Source: Streptoalloteichus hindustanus
GTDB taxonomy: Bacteria; Actinomycetota; Actinomycetes; Mycobacteriales; Pseudonocardiaceae
Length of the DNA: 64,000 bases
Direction: 5' to 3'
NCBI RefSeq assembly: GCF_900129375.1
Contig: NZ_FQVN01000004.1
Span: 496,001-560,000 of the forward strand
In this document: one piece after another, positions 50,606 to 57,156 of the stretch
How positions within the stretch are numbered: position 1 is the stretch's first letter
Layout: the number at the start of each line of letters is the position of its first letter
Notes under the pieces: generated by a model
Databases searched by the model: none
Told to the model about the DNA's origin: nothing
Seen by the model: only the letters and a program-made list of their open reading frames with translations
Program-made: the position numbers and the translations under genes

Positions 50606-51001
50606 ATGCAGACCCCAGAACCCACCCTGACAAACCGACTCCAGCGAGAACGCAACATCTGGCTCTGCACACTCCGCAAGGACGGATCACCCCACGTCAC
50701 ACCCGTCTGGTTCGTCCACCGCGACAACACCTTCTGGATCAGCAGCGGCGCCCGGAACCTCAAGGTCCGCAACATCACCCACGACCCCAGAGTCAGCCTC
50801 GCACTCGAAGACGGCGACAACCCCTGCGTCGCCGAAGGACGAGCCCGCGTCCACCACCACACACTCCCGAACGACGTCCTGGCCGCGATCTCCACCAAGT
50901 ACGACGGCTGGGACCCCGCGACCGAAGTCGAACCGTTCGGACCCCGCGTCCTCCTCGAAGTCCCCATCGACCGCTGGCTCCTCCAAGGCACCGCCCAGTA
51001 A
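50606..51001 (+). CDS. pyridoxamine 5'-phosphate oxidase-like (F420/FMN) protein
   Basis: 131 residues, a split-barrel flavin/F420 domain: LQRERNIWLCTLRKDGSPHVTPVWFVHRDNTFWISSGARNLKVRNITHDPRVSLALED. This matches the TIGR03618-type F420-dependent PPOX proteins, which reduce small substrates or biliverdin-like compounds. The C-terminal ILLEVPIDRWLLQG-like end is also typical. ATG 50606. It lies 96 bases ahead of a luciferase-like monooxygenase on the same strand, which may share the cofactor. Confidence 0.88.
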   Translation: MQTPEPTLTNRLQRERNIWLCTLRKDGSPHVTPVWFVHRDNTFWISSGARNLKVRNITHDPRVSLALEDGDNPCVAEGRARVHHHTLPNDVLAAISTKYDGWDPATEVEPFGPRVLLEVPIDRWLLQGTAQ

Positions 51002-51097
51002 CCACCAACCCAACCCACCCACGACCAGCCACCCCGCGTGGCACCCCTCACCACACCCACCCGGGAATCACCACTCCAACCGGGCGTTGACATTGAC

Positions 51098-52123
51098 GTG
51101 CTCCCCACCCGGTTCTCCATCCTCGACCGCTCCCTCACCCGCCAGGGACAGAGCGAAGCCCAGAGCCTGCGCGACACCGTCCGCTTCGCCCAACACGCCG
51201 AAGCCCTCGGCTACCACCGCTTCTGGGTCTCCGAGCACCACAGCGTCCCCGGCGTCGCCGGATCCGCGCCCACCGTCCTGGCCGCCGCCGTCGCCGCCGC
51301 CACCTCCCGCATCCGCGTCGGCACCGGGGGAGTGATGCTGCCCAACCACCGCCCCCTCGTCGTGGCCGAGCAGTTCGGCGTCCTCGCCGCGCTCCACCCC
51401 GACCGCATCGACATGGGCCTGGGCCGCTCCGTCGGCTTCACCAACGGCATCCGCCGCGCCCTCGGCGCCGACAAGGCCGACGCCGAGCAGTTCGACACCC
51501 ACCTCACCGAACTCCTCGGCTACTTCACCGGCGACCAGGACCGCTATCCCGGCGTCCACGCCCACCCCGCCGAAGGACTCCGCGTCCCGCCCTTCGTCCT
51601 GGCCACCGGCGCCGCCGCCGACCACGCGGCCGACCTCGGACTTCCCCTGGTCCTGGCGGTCTTCGGCGGCGACCGCTGGATCGAGGTCGCCGAGCGCTAC
51701 CGCGCCCGCTTCCAACCCTCGACCTGGTCACCCCGCCCCGAGGTCATCGCCGCCGTCACCGTCGCGGTGGGGGAGACCCGCGAGCAGGCCCGCCGACTGC
51801 TCGCCCCCGAGGCCTGGTCCACCGCCCACTCCCGGACCCACGGCGTGTTCCCACCCCTCCAGCCCGCCGACGACGTCCTCGCGCTGGACATGAGCGACCG
51901 CGAGCGCGCCCTGTTCGAGGAGGCCGTGGCCGGCCAGGTCCACGGCACCGAGGACGAGGTCATCGCCACCCTGGACACCCTCGCCACCCGGGGTGGCGTC
52001 GACGAGTTCCTGATCACCATGAGCACCTTCGACCGCGCCGAGATGCTCGACTCCTACCGCCGCCTCGCCCACGCCGCCCGCCTCACGGCCCCGGAGCGGG
52101 AGAGCGCGGGGATTCCGGCCTAG
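51098..52123 (+). CDS. luciferase-like monooxygenase (LLM), FMN type
   Basis: 341 residues. RFSILDRSLTRQGQSEAQSLRDTVRFAQHAEALGYHRFWVSEHHSVPGVAGSAPTVLAAAVAAAT at the start is the hallmark of the MsnO8/alkanal-monooxygenase-like group (one side of the TIM barrel). RIRVGTGGVMLPNHRPLVVAEQFGVLAALHPDRIDMGLGRS gives the phosphate-binding region. The start is uncertain: GTG 51098 keeps the domain compact, and GTG 51038 would add 20 unconserved residues. Substrate unknown. It is the last gene before the gene-free dif region. Confidence 0.85.
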   Translation: MLPTRFSILDRSLTRQGQSEAQSLRDTVRFAQHAEALGYHRFWVSEHHSVPGVAGSAPTVLAAAVAAATSRIRVGTGGVMLPNHRPLVVAEQFGVLAALHPDRIDMGLGRSVGFTNGIRRALGADKADAEQFDTHLTELLGYFTGDQDRYPGVHAHPAEGLRVPPFVLATGAAADHAADLGLPLVLAVFGGDRWIEVAERYRARFQPSTWSPRPEVIAAVTVAVGETREQARRLLAPEAWSTAHSRTHGVFPPLQPADDVLALDMSDRERALFEEAVAGQVHGTEDEVIATLDTLATRGGVDEFLITMSTFDRAEMLDSYRRLAHAARLTAPERESAGIPA

Positions 52124-52272
52124 CCAGGGCGCCGGGGAGGGGCGAGAGGCGAGGGAGAACGCTCGTTGATCACTCGTCCAGTGCTTGTGCGCCCCGGCAG
52201 CTACGGGTACGCCGCGACGCGCACGACAACGCTGAACGGCGGCCTGAAACAGTGCCGGACTCTCACCTTCCT

Positions 52273-52304
52273 GTTTCATGCATAATTGGGATTATGCATG
52301 AAAC
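52273..52304. repeat. perfect AT-rich inverted repeat with recombination-site geometry
   Basis: GTTTCATGCATAAT (52273-52286) and ATTATGCATGAAAC (52291-52304) are exact inverted copies around TGGG. Read as a Xer-type core it is arm TTCATGCATAA (52275-52285), spacer TTGGGA (52286-52291), arm TTATGCATGAA (52292-52302): the same 11-6-11 plan, and the same inner CATAA/TTATG edges, as dif. It may be a second recombinase site or simply an operator. Confidence 0.6.
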
Positions 52305-52879
52305 ATGAGTGGAGGCGGCTCCGCTTCCGCTGGGGGACCGCGCCCACTCTCGGCTCCGTTCCCGACTTCGTTGACGTTGTCGTCGCGCTGACCGCGGCTC
52401 GGCAGCGACAGCTCCGCTCATGATCAACTCCGTTGGGTGCGCCGGCCTGATTCGCGCTGCGCCGGTCGGCCTCGTACGTGCTGGACACGGCGGCCTGCGA
52501 ATGGAACCGAGAGGCCGGTCACGGGCTTCCAGGGCGCAAGACCGTCTTGCTCGGACCTGTCACGCCAGACCCACGGGAGCCCACGCCATTACGTCACGGT
52601 GACGTTTTATCGGTGGTGCCGCTGGACCGCCGAAGCCACCCAGCCTGCCCGAGGGGTGCGGTTCCCGGGCCAGCCCTGCGCCGCCTTCGAGCTGCCACGG
52701 CCGCGCTTCGTCTGCTGGCTGACCGCCTGCCGTGCGCCAGGCAGGCCTCGGCCGTCGGCTCCGCGCTGATCACGGCGGACGAGCGCACACAGACAGCGGG
52801 CCGCGGCGACTCACATGGACCGGCGATCGGGAGCAACTGCCACAGAGACCCCGTTCGAACCATTCCCGCAGGTCACCGC

Positions 52880-52907
52880 ATTGCCGATAATGTACATTAT
52901 GTTAAGT
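52880..52907 (+). other. dif: probable chromosomal dif site (XerCD recombination)
   Basis: The 28 bases are arm ATTGCCGATAA (52880-52890), spacer TGTACA (52891-52896) and arm TTATGTTAAGT (52897-52907). The right arm differs from the E. coli XerD arm (TTATGTTAAAT) by one base, the spacer from TGTATA by one base, and the left arm ends in the conserved ATAA. XerC and XerD recombine two dif copies to resolve chromosome dimers at the replication terminus. The site sits in a gene-free kilobase where strand composition flips. Presence of dif points to a circular chromosome. Confidence 0.8.
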
Positions 52908-52993
52908 AAGCCGGTTGGACCGCTCCCCACCCACCCACCCTCACCTTCCTAGTCCGGGCTGTTGCAGGGCGCAGCGAAGTTGACCAGTGGCCT

Positions 52994-53100
52994 GTGACGC
53001 GCAGCAGAACTGTCAGCGCTTGAGCTGGGCGCACCGCAACATGTCAACGCGTGCGCACGCGAACTGTCAGTGACGGCGCGCGCCAGATGTCAGTGACCGA
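52994..53100. repeat. array of TGTCA-type repeats
   Basis: TGTGACGCG (52994), TGTCAGCGC (53012), TGTCAACGCG (53043), TGTCAGTGACGG (53066) and TGTCAGTGACCG (53089) follow one another; the last three are exactly 23 bases apart. IS21-type elements carry several short repeats of this kind at their ends, so this may be the remnant of one end, but no transposase fragment is visible. Protein-binding iterons next to dif are the alternative. Confidence 0.5.
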
Positions 53101-53170
53101 TCCGGACGACGCACACGACGGCCGCGACTGCGGCGGCTACCGTCCCTCCCCTGCCACCGTGCCAAATGCC

Positions 53171-54079
53171 TCAAGGTAGCGGTTCGATGATGAACACCTG
53201 TCCGCCTTTGCCGAGGCAGCGGCTCACGACGGCCTCGACGCCCTCTGTGGTGTCCGAGCCAGCGATGCCGACGCACCCCTGTCCCTCGACCCGCAGGACG
53301 TAGGTGTTCCCGGCCGGTTCACCGGAGGGCTCGACGTGGAAATGACTGCTCTCCGCGCACGCGTCCCAGGGTTCCAGCAGCCCGACACCGGGTCCTTCCG
53401 AAAGGGCTTTCAGACAACCGACGCCGTGGTCGGGGTGGTGCCACTGGATCCGGTACAGGTCGCCACCCACCGGTTCCAACCGGGTGAGCTGGGGAGCCAC
53501 CCGGTTACAGGGGCGTTGCACAGCCACCAGGGGGGTGTGGCGTCCGTCGCGTACCCGGCCGTCGGTCAGGCACAGATGGGGGGCCGTGATCGGGCGGAGA
53601 CGGATCCAGCCGGTGGGAAGACTCGGCCGGACCGCGCCCGTCGACGTCGTCGGACCGTCGACGGTGTCGTTCCCCGACAGGGTCGACCGGATCACGGCGA
53701 CCAGCGCCATCACGATCACGGCCGACATCAGCAGCACGTGCCACGCGCGGATTTTTCGGCCAGGGGCAGGTGGTTCAGGAGAGGCGTCCGTGGACGTCTC
53801 TTGCGCGCCGGCCCTGTCGAGGGCGTGCAACCACGGTTCCACCCGGTCGTCCCCGCAGGCCAGCACGAACGCGGTCAGCAATTCGGCGCGGGGAAGCCTT
53901 TTTCCGCTTAACACGTCCGCGATACTGCTGCGCGCCAACACGTCGCCGCGTGCGGCGGCACGTTTCTCCAGTTCCCGATAACTCAGCCCGGATTGTTTCC
54001 TGAGCTGCCGCATCGACTCCACCAGGTCTGCGGCAGTGCGCACATTCTGTGGTGAGACAGTTCCGCCGCTGTCGTTCAC
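53171..54079 (-). CDS. HTH-transmembrane-trefoil protein
   Basis: 302 residues. An N-terminal Xre-like HTH (about 15-70: DLVESMRQLRKQSGLSYRELEKRAAARGDVLARSSIADVLSGKRLPRAELLTAFVLAC) is joined by a Pro-rich linker to one membrane helix (AWHVLLMSAVIVMALVAVI, about 112-130). The remaining 165 residues would be outside the cell and show repeated CL...C and hydrophobic patterns (APHLCLTDGRVRDG, VGCLKALSEGPGVGLLEPWDACAESSHFHV, GCVGIAGSD...SRCLGKGGQVFII) like a divergent ricin-B trefoil. The design suggests a one-protein signal system that senses outside and binds DNA inside. Divergent from the crystallin-like gene across an array of CCGGAC sites. Confidence 0.8.
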   Translation of the reverse strand: MNDSGGTVSPQNVRTAADLVESMRQLRKQSGLSYRELEKRAAARGDVLARSSIADVLSGKRLPRAELLTAFVLACGDDRVEPWLHALDRAGAQETSTDASPEPPAPGRKIRAWHVLLMSAVIVMALVAVIRSTLSGNDTVDGPTTSTGAVRPSLPTGWIRLRPITAPHLCLTDGRVRDGRHTPLVAVQRPCNRVAPQLTRLEPVGGDLYRIQWHHPDHGVGCLKALSEGPGVGLLEPWDACAESSHFHVEPSGEPAGNTYVLRVEGQGCVGIAGSDTTEGVEAVVSRCLGKGGQVFIIEPLP

Positions 54080-54430
54080 GTCGTCAACCCTGCCGCAGCC
54101 CGCTGCGGCGCCGCGTCATCCGTCCGAGTGCCGTCCGGCGTCGGTCGGACCTCGTCCGGAATGGCCGGACGCGGGGCCGGACGGCGTCCGCTCCAGGCCG
54201 GACAGGTGCGGACAGTCCGGGAGATGCCGCCCCTGTTGCCGGACGCCGATGTGAACGACAAGGTCGATGGGGCACGAACCGCGTGAACGGATCGTGAACG
54301 TGTACGGAAGTCACCACTGACACGCACTCACCCGGATCGGCACGGGCAGGTCAATGCCCAACGGCTGTTGTCGTCGTCCGGGAGACCGGAAGACACGTCC
54401 GTATTCTGTCAACGAGCAGAGGATTCGCCC
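54080..54430. other. divergent regulatory region with CCGGAC array
   Basis: 351 bases between divergent genes. The left part holds seven CCGGAC/GTCCGG hexamers (54133-54244). The right part leads to the crystallin-like gene; AGAGGA before ATG 54431 is its ribosome site. No gene seen. Confidence 0.65.
54133..54244. repeat. seven CCGGAC/GTCCGG sites
   Basis: GTCCGG at 54133, 54154 and 54215; CCGGAC at 54165, 54177, 54198 and 54239. Steps are 21, 11, 12, 21, 17 and 24 bases, most near multiples of a helical turn. At the local base composition about 0.2 copies would be expected by chance in this length. A binding array for the adjacent HTH protein is the simplest reading. Confidence 0.6.
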
Positions 54431-54805
54431 ATGTTCATCACGAAAGCGCTGGCCGCCGCCGCTGTCCTGGCCGCCGCGTCCCTGACCGTTCCGGCCCACG
54501 CCGCCGCGTCGCCGGACGTCTCACCACGCGCCTTCAATTGCGCGGCCGGCTACTTCTGCATCTACAGCGATTACGACGGCGGCGGCACTCGCTGCCAATG
54601 GAGGCAGAAGAAGGTGGCCAACACCGCCGACGACTGTTCGTTCATCCGCCGGGGTAAGAAAGTCCGCTCGGTGTGGAACAACACCAACCACCGTGTCCAG
54701 TACTACACCAGCACCAACTACAACAACAGGGTGGGTTCGACACCGTCCCTGGCGGGCGGCAACCTCCAGGGCAGCTACCAGATCCGCTCCTTCCAACCCC
54801 AGTGA
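54431..54805 (+). CDS. secreted peptidase-inhibitor I36 / crystallin-like protein
   Basis: 124 residues. The signal peptide covers about 1-22 (ITKALAAAAVLAAASLTVPAHA). The mature domain FNCAAGYFCIYSDYDGGGTRCQWRQKKVANTADDCSFIRRGKKVRSVWNNTNHRVQYYTSTNY is the beta/gamma-crystallin-like fold of family I36 inhibitors (SMI type), with four Cys for two disulfides. The family includes metalloproteinase inhibitors and antifungal proteins; the role here is unproven. ATG 54431 with AGAGGA 8 bases upstream. Probably regulated by the divergent membrane HTH protein. Confidence 0.85.
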   Translation: MFITKALAAAAVLAAASLTVPAHAAASPDVSPRAFNCAAGYFCIYSDYDGGGTRCQWRQKKVANTADDCSFIRRGKKVRSVWNNTNHRVQYYTSTNYNNRVGSTPSLAGGNLQGSYQIRSFQPQ

Positions 54806-54983
54806 CCGCGAGCCCGGTGCCGTGACCGCGACCCGGTCACGGCACCGGGGCACCACCCGCGACCCCGAGTGCGAGGTGGTGCCGCCGGTGCGCGAGTTCC
54901 CTTCCTGCCGCGCCGGCTGGCGGCGCCGATCGCTGGTGGAATTTCCGTCGACCACGTGCTGGCCGGGACGCCACAATGCCCCC

Positions 54984-55361
54984 ATGTCGAGCCGACTAGC
55001 CACGATCGTGATCAGTGCCGTGAACCCCGAGGCCGTAGCCGATTTCTGGTGTGCGGTGCTCGGCTGGAGCATCATCGAACGGGAGCACTACGGCCTCACC
55101 ATCGGCGGCGCCGAGGCGTCGTGGCCGACGATCGGCATCTACGCCGTGCCCGAGGCGAAGGCGGTCAAGAACCGCCTGCACCTGGATCTGCGGGCCGATG
55201 GGCTGTCGACGTCGGACGAGCTCGATCGGCTGCTCGCGCTGGGAGCGCGTCGGGTCGACGTGGGCCAGCCGTCCGATGTGGACTGGGTTGTCCTGGCCGA
55301 TCCGGAGGGCAACGAGTTCTGCCTGCTGTCGGAGCCGGTGGTGGAGGTTTCTTCCGCCTGA
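54984..55361 (+). CDS. VOC family protein
   Basis: 125 residues, one glyoxalase-like module pair: MSSRLATIVISAVNPEAVADFWCAVLGWSIIEREHYGLTIGG opens it and RVDVGQPSDVDWVVLADPEGNEFCLLSEP closes it; LHLDLRADG in the middle has the metal-binding-type His. This is the common actinomycete VOC type of unknown substrate. ATG 54984 is the first Met; ribosome site weak. Another 261 bases without a gene follow. Confidence 0.83.
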   Translation: MSSRLATIVISAVNPEAVADFWCAVLGWSIIEREHYGLTIGGAEASWPTIGIYAVPEAKAVKNRLHLDLRADGLSTSDELDRLLALGARRVDVGQPSDVDWVVLADPEGNEFCLLSEPVVEVSSA

Positions 55362-55622
55362 CGGTCTCCCGTCGTGCGCGCCTCTCCCCTGGTTTGGTCC
55401 TGGGCGTTGCATCCACGTTCACTGTCATTGCAACGATTTACGCGAAAGCCGCTCTACGGGGGCGGAAATAGCTCAAGATCAATTGACGGTGTGCGAAACG
55501 CAACGTAGTGTCCGATTCGATCTGGGGCGCCGCGGGTGCCTGTGCGGAGAGGCCGTCGCGGTGATCCGCGACCGGGCGATGCGGGGCCGGGCCACGTCCC
55601 CACGCCTGGGAGGGCAGTTCTG

Positions 55623-57029
55623 ATGGATCTTCGTGCGATCGCCGCGGACGTTCCCGACTACTCCGGTTATCCCTCGCTCGACGAGTTGTCCGCGTCGAGT
55701 CGGGAGCTCGCCGCCGAGTTCCCGGACGTGGTCCGGTTACGGACCGTCGGGCGGTCGAGCGCGGGTGATGACATCGAGTGCCTCACGGTCGGCGACGGGG
55801 CGCGCTCGGCGGTGGTGTACGGGGTGCCCAACTCGAACGAGCCGGTGGGCACGTTGACGATCGAGTACCTGGCGCGGCGGCTGTGCGAGGACGTGTCGCT
55901 GCGGGCGGAGTTGGACTTCACGTGGCACTTCGTGAAGGTGGCTGATCCCGACGGGCTGCGGTTGAACGAGGGGTGGCTCTCGCCGCCGATCACGTTGACC
56001 AGCTACCACCGGCACTTCTTCCGGGAGGCGATGGAGGAGGAGGCTGATCTGAACTTCCCGATCAGCTACCGGGGTCTGGTGTTCGACCGTCCGCCGGCGG
56101 AGACGCGGGCGTTGATGGCGGTGATCGACGAGGCCGAGCCGGACTTCTGCTATCCGCTGCACAACGCCGAGATCGGGGGGACCTTCTACTACGTCAGTGA
56201 GCGGTGTGCGCCGTTGTACTCGTTGCTGCAGGAGTTGCCGTCCTGGTTCGGTCTGCATCTGTCGCCGTTGCCCGGGCCGAATCCGGGTGACTCGGTGTTC
56301 GCGCCGGGGATCGGGCCGTTGCCGAGCATGACGGGTGTGTATGACCTCCTGGCGGAGAGTGGGGTCGCGGACCCGGCGTCGGCTCCCCTGCTGGCCGGGC
56401 ACGGTGGTCTCATCAGTGACTATCTGCGGCGGTTCGGGACGTTCTGCCTGTTGTCGGAGGTGGCGCCGTTCGACGATCCGCGCAGTGGTGATCTGTCCTT
56501 GTCGTCGGTGACGCGGGCGGAGGTGCTCGCCGCGTGTGTCGAGGTGTTGGGTGCTTCGGCGGTGTTGGCTGAGCGGTTCGCGGGGTTCGAGCCGGTGTTG
56601 CGGCGGGACACGCGTCTGCGTCGGGCGGTGCGGCACAGCCTGGAGATGTACGGGTTTCTGGCGGCGCAGCAACGGGATGCTCTGGCGGCGCTGGTGGATG
56701 GGGACGAGGTGGCCACTGTCGCGGAGTGGCACCGTGTCGTGTTCCTGCGTGGGGTGGTGCAGCGTGTGCGGGGGATGTTCGTGCGCATGTTGGACGTCGA
56801 GTTGGCTGATCGGCCGGCTGGTGCGGCGGTGGCGGGGTTGGTCGGGGCTCGGGCTGAGGTGGCCGCGGAGTTCGAGGCGGAGGCGGTTCGGTTGGAGCGG
56901 GAGGTGCCGCCGGCTTCTCCTGTGCGTTCTCTGGTGGGTGCGCAGGTGTGTGCTGGGCTCGCCGCCGCGGCGTATGTGCGTGATCATCGTCCGTGTCGTC
57001 GGGGTGGGGCTGGTGTGGCGGTGTCCTGA
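55623..57029 (+). CDS. M14 carboxypeptidase-like protein lacking the first zinc His
   Basis: 468 residues. The N-terminal 340 residues match the M14 zinc carboxypeptidase fold: RTVGRSSAGDDIECLTVGDG, YGVPNSNEPVGTLTIEYL, KVADPDGLRLNEGWL, DFCYPLHNAEIGGTFYYVS and CLLSEVAPFDD. M14 enzymes bind zinc with HxxE plus a later His; here the first His is N70 (N-S-N-E73) while H180 and the Glu are kept, so metal binding is doubtful. The C-terminal 130 residues are helical and Ala/Glu/Arg-rich. ATG 55623 follows GGGAGGGCAG. No signal peptide, so it is intracellular. Function unknown. Confidence 0.75.
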   Translation: MDLRAIAADVPDYSGYPSLDELSASSRELAAEFPDVVRLRTVGRSSAGDDIECLTVGDGARSAVVYGVPNSNEPVGTLTIEYLARRLCEDVSLRAELDFTWHFVKVADPDGLRLNEGWLSPPITLTSYHRHFFREAMEEEADLNFPISYRGLVFDRPPAETRALMAVIDEAEPDFCYPLHNAEIGGTFYYVSERCAPLYSLLQELPSWFGLHLSPLPGPNPGDSVFAPGIGPLPSMTGVYDLLAESGVADPASAPLLAGHGGLISDYLRRFGTFCLLSEVAPFDDPRSGDLSLSSVTRAEVLAACVEVLGASAVLAERFAGFEPVLRRDTRLRRAVRHSLEMYGFLAAQQRDALAALVDGDEVATVAEWHRVVFLRGVVQRVRGMFVRMLDVELADRPAGAAVAGLVGARAEVAAEFEAEAVRLEREVPPASPVRSLVGAQVCAGLAAAAYVRDHRPCRRGGAGVAVS

Positions 57030-57105
57030 CCTCACGCGGGAGGCGGCGTGGTGACCGTGGTGGGGGTGTGGTCCTCTCCCCTGGTTTGACGGTGGTGTGA
57101 CGACG

Positions 57106-57141
57106 GTGGGGCCCCGGGCGCGACGCCGCCCGGGGCCCCAC
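57106..57141. terminator. perfect 15-bp terminator hairpin with T-rich tail
   Basis: GTGGGGCCCCGGGCG (57106-57120) pairs with CGCCCGGGGCCCCAC (57127-57141), loop CGACGC, followed on the + strand by TTTGTT. Between convergent genes. Confidence 0.9.
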
Positions 57142-57156
57142 TTTGTTGGTGTCAGG

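Larger units (their letters stand above)
52124..53170. other. gene-free kilobase around the probable dif site
   Basis: No frame here has consistent codon use or a ribosome site. G+C content is lower than around it. It contains a perfect 32-bp inverted repeat (52273-52304), the dyad ACGTCAC-G-GTGACGT (52591-52605), the dif-like site (52880-52907) and a TGTCA array (52994-53100). The lack of genes and the cluster of symmetrical sites suggest a chromosome-maintenance locus. Confidence 0.65.

Noticed and set aside
45952-51090. Very long + strand reading frame (over 1,700 codons)
   Set aside because: It is antisense to the polymerase, the unknown protein, the recombinase and the aminotransferase, and gives His/Pro/Arg-rich low-complexity sequence. 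It exists because stop codons are rare in this C-rich, A-rich-free-of-TAA strand.
48220-53170. A genomic island bounded by the recombinase and the dif region
   Set aside because: I found no attachment repeats, tRNA, excisionase or mobility genes, and the genes between are ordinary metabolic ones that share the local strand composition.
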